Source: Myxocyprinus asiaticus (taxonomy: Eukaryota; Chordata; Actinopteri; Cypriniformes; Catostomidae). From it: 64,000 bases of DNA. Position numbers and translations under genes: made by a program. The stretch is from contig NC_059385.1 in assembly GCF_019703515.2 (NCBI RefSeq), positions 29,120,001 to 29,184,000 on the forward strand. The letters run 5' to 3'. The notes beneath the pieces are model-generated. The model was not told the DNA's origin. It saw nothing but the letters and a program-made list of their open reading frames with translations, and searched no databases. Below are positions 29,915 through 40,607 of this stretch, piece after piece; the first letter of the stretch is position 1; every line of letters begins with the position of its first letter.

Positions 29915-30382
29915 TCACACAGCTTCTACCTTCCCCTCATCCATCTGAATAACTTCAGGGCTGATGTTGTAGCTAAGGAACTGGAGTGACGTCTGATGGA
30001 ATGAAAATTTTTCTGCCATGAGGTAGAGATGGAATTTCCTCAGCCTTTCCAACACAAGCGTGACATGTTGACAGTGGTCGGTCTCATCCTGTGAGTACAC
30101 GAGAATGTCATCAATGTAGATCAAGATGAACCGATGGAGGTACTCCCAGAACACCTCATTCACGAACCCCTGGAACACGGAAGGGGTGTTGACCAGGCCA
30201 TAAGGCATCACCCGGTATTCACAGTGGCCTATAGGGGTCACAAAGATGGAAAAGCTTGAAGCAGCAGGGGATGTGGATGGCCAGATGTAGCCCTGGTTGA
30301 GGGCCTCCTCAATATACTCCTCCACAGAGAACGCCGAAGATGAAGTTGCCGGCTGACCCAGAGTCAAGGAGAGTGGATACAC
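29915..30382 (-). pseudogene. Gypsy reverse transcriptase, palm partly deleted
   Basis: The frame reads from a EEYIEEALNQGYIWPSTSPA segment (just after a protease remnant with DSGSAGNFI in another frame near 30355) into VMPYGLVNTPSVFQGFVNEV and ILIYIDDILVYS, the YIDD catalytic box (about 30105-30130), then LQFLSYNISPEV. Compared with the family, the stretch between SPA-SSFSIF and VTPIGHCEYR is missing. That removes the KDG-LR-C-DYR and LDL-SAY blocks and with them the first catalytic Asp. It is non-functional. Confidence 0.85.
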
Positions 30383-30436
30383 CAGTGGGTGTGGGGGACG
30401 AATGGGACATGCTGAGATGACATGTCCCCCTCCACC

Positions 30437-31246
30437 TCAATACAAACATAATCGCTGGGTCAGCTGCCATTGGCGCTCTGTTGAGGACAACCGAAAGGCA
30501 TCCACTTGCATAAGTTCACTGTCTGGTTCTGGAGAGTGGACAGAAGGCTGTTGGTGCAGAACAGGTGGAGGCTGCAGGGCGGGTAGTTCATTCAGGCAGG
30601 TTTTCATTCTGTTGGCCATGTGGATGGAGAGTTGGATGAAACGCTCTAGCCCCATTGAATCATCATAAGAGGAAAGATGCAGCCGCAGCCTCAGTTCGAG
30701 TCCCTGATGGTAGCTGGTGAGAAGAGTGGGCTCATTCCATCAGCTGGAAGCAGCTAGAGTACGAAATTTGAGAGCATATTCATTCATTGAACTTCTACCT
30801 TGACGGAGATTATAAAGTTGTTCGCTGATAGATGAATCTCCCGCAGGGTGTCCAAAAACTTCCTTGAAGTGTTCAATGAAGCTCTCAAGCGACTGAGCGA
30901 CTGGACTGTTTTGTTCCCAGAGAGACTGAGCCCACTGCAATGCTCTTCCTGCAAGCAGAGAGATAATGAATGAAATTTTAGCCCGCTCGGTGGGGAAGCG
31001 ATGTGGCTGCATCTCTAGGGTGAGCAAACATTGGAGAAGAAAGCCGCTGCAGTCCTCCGCCGATCCTGAGTATGGTGTTGGATTGACCACAGAACTGGCA
31101 GTATAGACTGGTGCAGAGGAAGAAGCAGAGGGAGTGCTGTTTGTGATCGGTAGTGCTGCAGGGTTAACCGGAGGGTTAAGTGCATGGCGGAGAGCGTCAA
31201 CCAGCTCCTGAAATGGATCCGGCGGTGTTATACCTGCTGGGTTCAT
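30437..31246 (-). pseudogene. Gypsy gag-like ORF, stops in frame
   Basis: The start at 31246 (MNPAGITPPDPFQELVDALR) follows the LTR by about 20 bp and is the usual start of this gag family. The capsid-like region has NPTPYSGSAEDCSGFLLQCL, ISFIISLLAGRALQWAQSLW and SFIEHFKEVFGHPAGDSS. An in-frame stop at 30740-30742 is followed in the same frame by the rest (GLERFIQLSIHMANRM ..., 30437-30655). The CCHC zinc knuckle follows, with its second Cys codon also a stop (30437-30439). It would bind element RNA and assemble particles if intact. Confidence 0.85.
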
Positions 31247-31268
31247 GATTTTGGCAGGTCTGGTCTTC

Positions 31269-31755
31269 TGTAATGGAGACCCAGACTCAAAGATTATGTT
31301 TGAACCGGAAGGCAGGTATTTATTAAACACACAGTTTAAGTAAACAGGTGAGTATCAATCAGAAGATGTTGAACAGTAAATTATGAGCAGCAGTACCCTG
31401 ATAACAGTCTGTATTCATATAGGAGAGACCTTGATGAGTCACAATCACAAACACCAGACAGGGACACGAGGAGAGGAGAAACAGGGGAAAAGATCGTTGG
31501 AAACATTGGAGAGGAACCTTGGAGAAATCACTGGATATCGCTGGAGTGGAACTTTGAAGAATTCACTGGAGAACAGGTAAGTAGCTGGTAAGTGAGTCTG
31601 TATTCCATGGGAGACCTGACATCGACTGTTGAGTGAGTGTGGCTTATGTAGGGAGCTGATTAGTGTGGTGATGAGAGACAGGTGCAGGTGATTAGTATTC
31701 GGGATAGAGGGAAGTCTGTATGTGTGTGGCGAGAGAGCCTGGTGAATCCGTGACA
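31269..31755 (-). repeat. LTR of the gypsy element
   Basis: Read on the minus strand it begins TGTCACGGATTCACCAGGCT at 31755 and ends near GGGTCTCCATTACA at 31269, directly before gag. Length is about 487 bp. No second LTR was found at the other end, so target duplications cannot be assessed. Confidence 0.65.
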
Positions 31756-31756
31756 A

Positions 31757-31996
31757 CTACAATAATGACTTTTATTCCCTTTCACACAAATCACAAGTAA
31801 AACATTGGATTATAAATTCATAAACACTTCTTCGCCCTTTTCCTCACACAATGCTCTCTTATGACATCAAAAGACTTTTACTGTACCGCATGAGTTGTAA
31901 GGCAACACATTTTAACATTTTCATAACATAAACAGCTACATATAAAAGCTTGTTCGAGCATGATTAAATTGCATGTTTAAGCATAATTTTTGTAAT
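31757..31996. repeat. Dispersed repeat shared with 44433-44545
   Basis: ACTACAATAATGACTTTTAT ... TCACACAAATCACAAGTAAA ... CATAAACACTT ... TCTTATGACA here is matched by ACTACAACAACAATTACTTT ... TCACACAAATCATGAGTAAA ... CATAAACACTT ... TCTTATGACA at 44433-44537. The class is unknown and it is non-coding. Confidence 0.6.
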
Positions 31997-32256
31997 GTGT
32001 TGTAGCCAAGATGAGACGGGAGGTGATGGATCTATGAAGCTTTTAATGAAGATGATGATGGTGATACAAATCAATGTGAGGATATGTAAAGAACAAATAA
32101 ATTATAAACTTCAAACTAACATATAAGAACTGACAAAGAGTGAACAAAACATGAGGGTATACATACACACTGGAGTCTGATGAAGGAATAGGGAACAGAT
32201 GGCAGTGATGAGGGCAGTGCAACATGGGAAACGGAGTTTATGGCAGACTGATGACA

Positions 32257-33030
32257 TCATAAGACAAAAAACTTTATCAAAATAAGAGTCCTTGAGAACA
32301 TAACAGTGACACACTGTGACAGAACCCCCCCCTCCCCAAAGGGCAACTCCTGGCACCCACAGGAGGGCAGGAAGATGCAGATGATGAATCCAGGGGATGA
32401 TTGAGGTTCAGGAGGAATTGGCAGACTAGCAGGTGGCCAGGGAGGTGACCACAGGGCAGGGACAGGGTCAGGAGGTCTGGGAGGCAGCCTCAGAGTAGGG
32501 ACAGGGTCAGGAGGTTTAGCCACAGGAGGTGGAAACTTAGAGGGTGGAGCCATGGAAGACTCTGAGGGTGGAGCCGAGGGAGGCTCGACAAAGGCAGGCA
32601 GAGCCATGGAAGGTGGAGCCGTGAGAGGCTTGAGAGGCAGAGCCATGGAAGGTGGAGCCGTGAGAGGCTCGAGGGGTGGAATTGGAGAACTTAGTGCCCA
32701 GAGAGCAGCCGAAAGCTCGAGGGGCCAGGGTGGAGCTGGAGGCTCGGAGGACCAAGGCAGCACTGTAGGCTCGGAGGACCAAGGTGGAGCTGTAGGGATG
32801 GAGGTTCCTGGTGGAGCCGAAGGATCGTGGAGCTGAGGCATAGCCGGAGGATCAGAGAGCCAAGGCAGAGCCAGGTGACTGAGAGACCAAGGTGGAACTG
32901 GAGGGACAATGAACCCTGGTGAAGGCGATAGGCTGAAGGACCATGGTGGAGACGAAGGGACATAGAGTCGAGGTGATGTTGAGGGCTCAGAGGGCCAAGG
33001 CGGAGTCCAGGGCTCGAAGGGCCAAGGCAA
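32257..33030 (-). CDS. Proline/tryptophan-rich open frame in an LTR-element remnant
   Basis: A 257-codon frame consisting of short units of the type PPWSxEPxAPPW, overlapping the previous frame. The same style of frame occurs in the 7389-8170 remnant, so reading-frame openness is shared between two copies; low-complexity GC-rich repeats can do that without selection. The last 35 codons run into the purine tract and LTR-like block. No domain is recognised. Confidence 0.3.
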   Translation of the reverse strand: MPWPFEPWTPPWPSEPSTSPRLYVPSSPPWSFSLSPSPGFIVPPVPPWSLSHLALPWLSDPPAMPQLHDPSAPPGTSIPTAPPWSSEPTVLPWSSEPPAPPWPLELSAALWALSSPIPPLEPLTAPPSMALPLKPLTAPPSMALPAFVEPPSAPPSESSMAPPSKFPPPVAKPPDPVPTLRLPPRPPDPVPALWSPPWPPASLPIPPEPQSSPGFIICIFLPSCGCQELPFGEGGVLSQCVTVMFSRTLILIKFFVL

Positions 33031-33596
33031 GGTGGAGGGTCGACAGTTCCCCTTGTCTGGTAATTTACAGGGGGCGATGGTCGAGCCGGTAACTTGGGGG
33101 GAAACGGCTGATCAGGAGGAAGAGGAGCTAATGTCCTGGATGGAGGCAACGGAGGAGAAGGGACCAACGTGCTGGATGGAACCAACGGAGGAGGAAGGGC
33201 TAGGGTACTGGATGGAACCAGCGAGTCCATGATGCTGGACGGAACCAGCAGAGGAGGAGGAGTACACAGGGTGGGCACAAGGGCGGGAATCAACTCCAGG
33301 CCTATTAGCTCAGCGAGAGCTGGCTCTGGGACGAACGGGGCTTGCAATGCTGGCTCTGGGACGGTCGAGGCTACAGGCGTTGGCTCTGGGACGGTCGAGG
33401 CTACAGGCATTGGCTCTGGGACGGTCGAGGCCACAGGCGTTGGCTCTGGCTCGTTAACCATGGCAGGCATAGGCACTGGCTCGTTAACTGTGGCAAGCGT
33501 GGGCGTTGGCTCGTTTACCGTGGCAGGCATGGGTGTTGGCTCATTGGCTGAGGAAGGCTTGGAGCAAGCCATTTTAGGCAGGCAGCAGACAATCAC
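32691..33596 (-). CDS. Open frame with decapeptide repeats in an LTR-element remnant
   Basis: The frame begins MACSKPSSANEPTPMPATVN and continues with about nine near-identical 10-residue units of the form VNEPxPxPAT / VPEPxPVAST, encoded by 30-bp direct repeats (33325-33560). A Pro/Leu/Ser-rich tail follows, which changes to a Leu/His-rich style where the DNA repeats change frame. It has no recognised domain. Similar Pro-Glu repeats occur in long non-autonomous retroelement ORFs of fish. Whether it is translated is unknown; coding appearance could result from tandem duplication of a stop-free unit. Confidence 0.35.
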   Translation of the reverse strand: MIVCCLPKMACSKPSSANEPTPMPATVNEPTPTLATVNEPVPMPAMVNEPEPTPVASTVPEPMPVASTVPEPTPVASTVPEPALQAPFVPEPALAELIGLELIPALVPTLCTPPPLLVPSSIMDSLVPSSTLALPPPLVPSSTLVPSPPLPPSRTLAPLPPDQPFPPKLPARPSPPVNYQTRGTVDPPPCLGPSSPGLRLGPLSPQHHLDSMSLRLHHGPSAYRLHQGSLSLQFHLGLSVTWLCLGSLILRLCLSSTILRLHQEPPSLQLHLGPPSLQCCLGPPSLQLHPGPSSFRLLSGH

Positions 33597-33913
33597 AGGT
33601 TATCTCCAGGTAAACAAGGCAGCAGTAGTAGACAGGCAGCAATGGGTCAAAACAGGGTAAACAGTCCAGGATCATACACAGGTAATTCAGAAAACTCAGA
33701 GAACGCTCAGATATGTCAGCCAGGGCAAAATAAGACTTCGCAATGAATGAGACTGAGACTTAAATAGCTGAGTAAATGAGAAGCAGCTGAGCAGGTAATC
33801 AGTGACAGGTACGGGGATTATGGGAAATGGAGTCCAGAGAGTTAAAGTCAATCCCCAGGTGATGGAGCCCTCTGGTGGTGAGCGGGAGGAACAACAAAGG
33901 TCGGATTCATGAC

Positions 33914-35302
33914 AAAATCAGTATCATCACAAGGGATTTGATAGGTGTGGTGTGAAACAGATCAATATCTAAGTCTTTTTGTACAATAAACCTCACCTTT
34001 GACCAGCACCAACCAGCAGAGGGCTAAATGTGAAATTGAAAGCCACTTCCACACCAGAATGTGGAATTAAAAGATGCGACGCATCTGGTGTGCGACCACC
34101 TTTAAATTACCCTGCCACTCACACTTTACCAAAGTTGTGTTGAGAAATATGTATGAAGAGACAAATACTATTGTTCAATGATTAGCCCTACTTATATCTG
34201 AAAAAATGCTAATATTTATCTATAATTATTGGGAAAATTTTCTGATTATCGATGCATGAAAAAGGCATCGATCCCAAGCCTAATGATCATACATCATTTA
34301 ACAATTTTAGGTTAACTTGGTGTTCTTCAGCTTCAGTGCATTGCCTGGCAGGATCCATAATAAAAAAATAAATAAAATAAAAAAATAAGACTGTGCTTCA
34401 CGCACAGTTACTACACACGGGAGAACCAGTGCTGTTTTGGCAACAATGATGTTGACACACCATTTTTTAATCTTTTTGTTGGAAGTATAGATTATCAGTC
34501 ATTAATTCCTTAAATTTACATCTGTTCCTCTCACAAACCTACCTGTATTGTTATGGCTTCAGAAGGCTTGGGATATAGTGCAGCACAATTCTAATGATTG
34601 TTCCATTGATATAAGCAATGAGCGCTCCTGCTCTGGTAATTGCAGGAAGCAGTCATCTGTCAAGTCCCTCTAATGCTTTTTAACAAAAGGAGTGAGTTTA
34701 GTCAAGCTTTATTTTAATGGCAGAAATGAAGCCCGTGAAATCAACAGAGCCAGCCCATTAAACAATTGCAGAGCAGGGCAATAGAAGTTTTGAAAGATGG
34801 ACTTTTACAGTCCTTACAGTGGAAAGAACAAAGAGACTAAAAGATGTGCAAGATGAAAAAAATAAAAATAATAGATGCGGCTGGAACATAGACATTAAAG
34901 CATGATCTTGTCAAGAAAGAGGTGAACTTCTGGGGTGAATTGATTTTTAAGATTCTAGAGACGAGCATTTAGCATTTACTCTATAGATTTGCTTTTAAAT
35001 TTGATTCAAAATCAAAACACAGACATATGAGGTTTAAAGAGAAACATAATATATTATTGTTGAAACTTAAAAGAGAACTCATGAATGCATAACCACTTTG
35101 ATGGGAAAAAAGTTACTGTAGTTAACGCTTGAGAAACGAAGCACTAAATACGTTTTGAGTCTGACTGGACTAACAGCCTTTGACACGTTAACAGCGTTTT
35201 CTCCTCCCTTTTTAAAATTAATAAGCCTTTTGCTATCCTAACTATGCATGATCATATAGTTAGTTACATTTTATTATTTGCATTTAGCATTGTTTTTCCC
35301 CG
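33914..35302. other. Non-coding sequence, one candidate conserved block
   Basis: No gene. 33930-34290 looks like degraded DNA repeat. The section 34560-34790 (with TAATTGCAGGAAGCAGTCAT and CCATTAAACAATTGCAGAGC) has a mixed, repeat-free composition like a conserved non-coding element. This is appearance only. Confidence 0.35.
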
Positions 35303-36903
35303 CTGTCCATCAGTGGCGAATTATCAGGGCAAGCATAGCCTTCTCTGCTGGCCTAACACGCCAAATAAATATTTTTCATCCTTTCATTCTCATTGACCTT
35401 TTTGCTTATGTATTTTTAATAGCTTTCCACTCTTAATTAATCTATAAACAAATAGAGAAAAATGAAAAGTTTATCCAGTCAGAATTTATTCCTTGATGCT
35501 TACAAGCGAAGTGTGACAACTGTTTCACAAATCGCATGCCCCAAGCAGTGCGTGAATCTGAGCTCCACCCTGTCAGGCCTTCAGAATTTCCACAGAATCC
35601 CTCAACAATGCAAATGAATGGGCAACTAAAGTCAGATTGTCAGATTCATCAGCCAATCAGATTGATTTATTTGTTCTTGGTGGCTGTGATCTTTAGGATA
35701 TGTCCCGGTTGAGGCCTTCTAGCTGGCCTTGAGTGATGCAATCACACTTAAAGTGACGTAATTTGAAAGCGAAGAGCGCGAGATCTGGCTGACGAGTTGA
35801 CTATCATTACTGCCGCTATTGCCATTGAGAAAGAGATCCTTTTATTAAATTTATTAAACAGGAAAGGAGGACTGATTTTCACTTCAAGCAAACTGGTAAC
35901 TGCTTTTTGCATTGTTATAGCAACATCAGGAGTTTTCTAAGTGTAAATTAGGCTGCTTGAGCATTCAGTGTCGGATCAAGTTTTGAAAAGTAGTGCTGCA
36001 TTCCATTCAACCGGAAAGTCGGATTTTACAACTTCCTACTAGGAAAAGTGCAATGGAATGCATCTTGAAGTCAGAATTACAACTTGTAGGCTTGTGCAGA
36101 AATTCTCAACTCCAATTTCGCCGAGATGCAGGGGCATGATGTCACACAAACATGTCGACACTCAGGGAGATATACAAAGTAAGTGATAAACATTCACTTT
36201 ATTAAGTAATATCGATAAATGAGTTTGTTTCCACATTACATGATATTAAAGCATGTTTAACAAATGCTTGCAGAAACAGGTGTATAAAACATTATAATCT
36301 CTTTTGATAATAATACACCTGTAGCACAAATGCTAGCGCTTTAGTATTGTTTACCAGTTGGGTTGCTAGGAGACATCTCTAATGAGAGTCAAACCCCTTC
36401 TAAGCTAACAGGAGCATTGCAGTTCCGAATATCGGAGAATGGAATGCATTTATGGTCTTAGATATCAAGTAGAAATATCCCACATCCAACTTGAATGTAA
36501 TGCAGTATAACCATGTACCCTGACTAAATGAAATTTATTGCAAGCAACATTTAACTTGCAAATATTATTAGATAGATTTTTCCAGGTATTATAGACCTCC
36601 TTGTTAGATTCATATGAAAAATGATGATTTTTGAATGTCTGTTCGGGAGACGTTAATTTCACAAAACAGTCATGCTACAGTTAAAATTAGGCTTGCTTGA
36701 GCATTAAGTGTTGTTTCAAGTTCTGGCTTTCGTGCGTGGACATGTTTTTAAAATGTCAATTTGTATTATTAGTTAGCTGCGACATAATGTATGATGCCCA
36801 AAGGCATAGTGTGTCTTATTCATTGTGAAACTGTGTTTTATTAATGGCATGAATCACACTAAAGGCCTAGACTTTTAATGCACGGCCTGCCACTGCTGTC
36901 CAT
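35303..36903. mobile_element. hAT-type DNA transposon with perfect 8-bp target duplication
   Basis: The element (35311-36895) starts CAGTGGCGAATTA and ends GGCCTGCCACTG, the CAGTGGC-type inverted ends of hAT elements. It is flanked by identical 8-bp CTGTCCAT at 35303-35310 and 36896-36903, the hAT target duplication length. It is about 1.6 kb, with no transposase frame. It contains an apparent short direct duplication (AAATTAGGC-TGCTTGAGCATT at about 35945-35967 and 36686-36709) and a nested MITE between (about 35999-36449). It is non-autonomous. Confidence 0.85.
35999..36449. mobile_element. MITE nested in the hAT element
   Basis: Starts CTGCATTCCATTC (about 35997-36009) and ends GAATGGAATGCAT (36437-36449), a short inverted terminal repeat with matching GCATTCCATTC. 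The interior is non-coding. A related CAATGGAATGCA string lies just inside the left end. Class uncertain. Confidence 0.55.
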
Positions 36904-37575
36904 TATGCTATCAGAACAGACCTAAAACCTATTTTTGGGCTGCGAGCCGCAAATGAAAACCACAGTGCTAGGCCATGTGTGGCTGTATTCTTCTGTGAGA
37001 AATCTCTGCTCCATAAACAGGACGTTAGCACATTTCCCATGCAAATGTGAAGGACACGACTGGTATTGTGCAATCTGGTGATTCTGGCAGCAAATACAAC
37101 AACAATACAAATACAATACTGAGAGCCAAAATTAGCTCTGACTGAACTTTTTCCATACATTTTTTATGAAATATGTCAGAGTAAGACATCTTGTTTGACA
37201 TAAATTGGTTATAAGGGTCTAGAACATTCCAGTTGGGTTAAAATGATCACAAACAAAGCATTAATTTGAACATACTTCAGTTCACAAATTTCAATAATAT
37301 TATTTTAATGTGCTGTGTTATTGTATGATTATCTAATCTAAATTTGACCAATTGAAATTAAGTAGAAACAACAATATTCAAATAGCAAATCTGAGTTTAG
37401 GCTATTTGCATCTAGTTACTTTAATTTAATAGTTAAGTTCACTGTATATGAAAACCAAGTTATGTAACTTAATTACACAAGTTCTGAAGACACTATTACT
37501 CAGTTAAATTGAGGGAACAAATCAATTAAGTAATTTCAACTGATTAGGGTTTTCAGTGTGGGGAATAGACAGTAA
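36904..37575. other. Non-coding sequence
   Basis: No gene or clear element. The minus frames at 36903-37160 show no family resemblance. AT-rich sequence continues to the MITE at 37576. Confidence 0.4.
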
Positions 37576-37898
37576 GCACATTTACATGCACATTCTTACA
37601 CCGATTACACCTATTAAGGTCATAAATGGTGTAAGAATAAACCAATCTACATGGGTAGATTTTTGCCCATTACGCCCATTACTCCGATTATGCATTGAAT
37701 GTAAACACCTTAATCGGCGTTCTTAACAGCTTATCCAATGTACGTTGTGCGCATGCCTCTTCATGGTTTGACATCAAAAGCAGAGAATAACACGATTATT
37801 TCAAATATCATTTAAACACAGATTTCTTGCTTCGTCAGATGTTTTTAATAAGCTGATTTTTGGGAGTAATCATCATATTGTGCATGTAAACGGGCTCA
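37576..37898. mobile_element. MITE with TTTACATGCACA-type inverted ends
   Basis: Left end GCACATTTACATGCACATTC and right end TGTGCATGTAAACGGGC are inverted repeats of about 16 bp. The interior repeats short motifs such as CCATTAC and CCGATTA in both orientations. It is non-coding. The ends are typical of a widespread fish MITE family. Confidence 0.65.
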
Positions 37899-38373
37899 CT
37901 GAGGAGTAGCAGAGGAGAAATAGGCAGTTTGGTCTTCATTTGCTCTCTCTCTTAAGCTTTTCTTAATGATTGCTCTTTGAATGGTGTAGAACTCATCTGC
38001 AGAAGTTGTCAAAGCCTCTCCTTCAATATAATAAAAATATATATCACTATAGTCACTTTTTTAGAATGGATTGTGCTGAGAGTTCAAAAAATTGCTATAG
38101 CTACTGCCACTCTTTTCAGCGACATTATAGACTGACTTTTTCTCACTTGATGTTTTTTTGGTCAGAGGAACATTTGAGAACATTTCAAAGCTTGTGAGGA
38201 AGCTTTCAATAAACAAATAACTTTTCACTAATCATCATTAGATGTCTGTACGGGCCTTAAAATGAGGTCCGAACCCAACCCATACCTGAGACTGTGTGAC
38301 CTGATCCGACTGGTACCGTCCCAAACCTCACTCGCTCACTCTCTTTATAATGTCCTCTCAGAATAATTGGACG
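37899..38373. repeat. Dispersed repeat (37985-38110) with a partner at 39833-39960
   Basis: GTAGAACT-ATCTGCAGAAG-TGTCAAAGCCTCTCCTTCAA and CACTATAG recur in order at 39833-39905. It is non-coding and of unknown class. Confidence 0.55.
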
Positions 38374-38919
38374 TACACAACCGGGCAAAAGTTTTGAAAC
38401 ACTCATTCTTTATTATACATATACTATATATATTTCACATTTTAGAATAATAGTAAAGTCATCAAAACTATGGAATAACATAAATGGAACTATGGGAATT
38501 ATGTTGTGACTAAACAAAATCCAAAATAAATAAAAACTGTGTTATATTTTAGCATCTTCAAAGTAGAATTTGCCTAGAATTTGCAGACATGTACTCTTGA
38601 CATTTTCTCAACCAACTTCTTGAGGTATCACCCTGGGATGCTTTTTAAACAGTATTGAAGGAGTTCCCATCTATGTTGGGCACTTATTGGCTGCTTTTCT
38701 TTATTATTTGGTCCAAGTCATCCATTTCAAAAACTTTTATTTTAATTTTTTTTATTCAATTTTAGTTTTATAATGAAATAAATTAATTTGGTGGCACATT
38801 ATATTTTTGTCTACAAAACTAATTTCAAACATTTAAGCATACTCCTTCAGATGAAAAGATTTGTGTGATCATGAGAAACATTTCAGTCAAGTGTTTCAGA
38901 AGTTTTGACCGGTAGTGTA
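38374..38919. mobile_element. Tc1/mariner-type MITE
   Basis: Left end TACACAACCGGGCAAAAGTT and right end GACCGGTAGTGTA are imperfect inverted repeats: CAAAAGTTTTGAAACACT on the left against AGTGTTTCAGAAGTTTTGAC on the right. The family is common in fish. About 546 bp, no transposase, bounded by TA. Confidence 0.75.
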
Positions 38920-40607
38920 TGTAAGCATCATAGACAACATTCAAAACAGTATAGGAACAGTAAACACACACAGGCAGTAACCATAACACAAAACTTCTTC
39001 AGAACATCAAATTTATATGACAAATGCGCTAAAAACCAGCTAGAAGCAGTGCAACGAATGAAACATAACGCAGGTGTTTTTAACTTGAAAGTGACAATGT
39101 ATATAAAAAATAGGGCGGTCCTGCATGAGACGCCGTGCAACGGTCAAGGACGTCCGTCACATTTGGTGTGAACAGCCCCTAATGGTACGTATTCACTGGA
39201 GTGGAAGAAATACACTCAAAGCCACTCACAGCCTCACACTGCCACTTTGGGATGTTGTACAGTGTGTGTGAATTGTTTTTAGTTCAAGAGCAATAATGTC
39301 ATCTCAAATTTGGGCTATTACAGTTGGAAAGATGCCAGCTTCATGTCCAAATGCCCAAAGTATATAAACAGTGTTGATTTATTACACTTTTGCTTACCCA
39401 GCTACAGTTTTGCAACAATTAATGCGTGCAATCATAATATCAAGTCTTTTTAAAGTTGGCATTTTTTGCTCCTCATCTGAATAAACTTGAGCATTTCTCA
39501 AATGTTTGATGATCTCGAGCGCTCTCAATGCTTGCCCCACACCGCTGCTTTTTTTTTGCTGACCTGTCATTAAGAATCCCGTTTTGCAAGTGCGTGAGAA
39601 TGGAATATCGGAATTGAAGCTACATTTGGGCAGGAGAATGGTCTTCTAACTGATGCACATGGTCTGTGGTCGATTAGTTGTGAAAAGTGTGGAGCGACAT
39701 GTCAGAAAACAAGAAACTGAATTCTTAAGTGTGTGTAGTGTGTGTGTGTGTGTGTGACAATCTTTTGTCTTGTAGTGTGCACTTGGCCTTAATGGTTCCT
39801 CTGTCAGCAGTGTTCAAAATTCAAAATAACGTGTAGAACTGTCTACAGAAGCTGTCAAAGCCTCTCCTTCAATATAAAAAGAGTAACTAGATGTGTCACT
39901 ATAGCTGCTTTTGGAGAATGAATGTCACTGAGAGATTGAAAAAAAATTCAAGATCTACTTCTATTTCTGCCTTTAAACCCTCCAAAAATTTGTCCCATTC
40001 ACTTTCATTGTAAGTACCTCACTGTAACCTAAATTTTTGCTTTTTCTTAAAGAAAAGGAGGGACAAGTCAAAATTATTATTGTTATAATTATTTTTGGTA
40101 ATCAACATTATGCCACAAATGCTGTTGATTGAACTTAACTGTTATCGTACCTGGAATATTCCTTTAATTACAAATAACCATAATTGTGACAAAGGCCCCG
40201 TTTACACCTGGTATTAACATTCATACCAGGCAATCCGTTTGACATGGGACGATGCTAAATACAGGTGTCAGCAGGCTTCAAAACGAGATTCATTTACATT
40301 AACCACATTTGGAGGCAGTCGAAAATACATGTGACCACATTGCATTTGTCAACCTAGTCTCATAGAATCTTGTTATGACACCTACATTTTTGCAGAAAGG
40401 ATTTGTGTGTGTGTGTGTGTGTGTGTGACTGGTACGCAGAGACTAAAAACAAAATATTTAACAGAATTGAACCGAAAACGGGAACAAAATTCCTTTCAAT
40501 TTAATTTGAAAAATTATTTTTAAATGCTAGTAACTGGTTAATTAGTTAATGGACTACGATGGACTTCAGAGGATGAACTGAAGACTCCACCAACCCTGAA
40601 ACATGGG
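38920..40607. other. Non-coding sequence with short repeats
   Basis: Contains the repeat partner at 39833-39960, a right half of the 6655-type fold-back MITE (about 39990-40165) and a (GT)n run at about 40405-40428. A block at 40437-40550 with CCGAAAACGGGAACAAAATT recurs at 42165-42260. No gene. Confidence 0.45.

Larger units (their letters stand above)
28097..31755 (-). mobile_element. Ty3/gypsy-type LTR retrotransposon, one LTR, broken pol
   Basis: On the minus strand the order is LTR (31269-31755), gag-like ORF (from 31246), protease remnant, reverse transcriptase, RNase H, zinc-binding and core integrase, and a C-terminal module with PVYVVRK-type chromodomain sequence ending at about 28100. 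There is only one LTR; the 3' LTR and the end of the chromodomain are missing at the junction with Tc1 fragment B. Many stops and internal deletions are present. It belongs to the vertebrate chromovirus-like Ty3/gypsy group (gag-pol with chromodomain, no env). Confidence 0.85.
31997..33913 (-). mobile_element. LTR-type retroelement remnant with proline-rich ORFs
   Basis: On the minus strand a purine tract (GGGGAGGGGGGGGTTC, 32322-32337) precedes a block starting TGTCACAGTGTGTCACTG (32321) and ending GGCTACAACACA (about 31997), which has LTR-like ends and an ATTAAA signal. The opposite end (33913, TGTCATGAATCCGACC) is also LTR-like but differs in wording, so the two may come from different families. 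Between them are two overlapping Pro-rich open frames (32257-33030 and 32691-33596). A related fragment is at 7389-8170. No RT, integrase or protease is present. Confidence 0.5.

Noticed and set aside
33325..33560. CRISPR-like array
   Set aside because: Units are tandem 30-bp repeats with no unique spacers, in a eukaryotic retroelement remnant.
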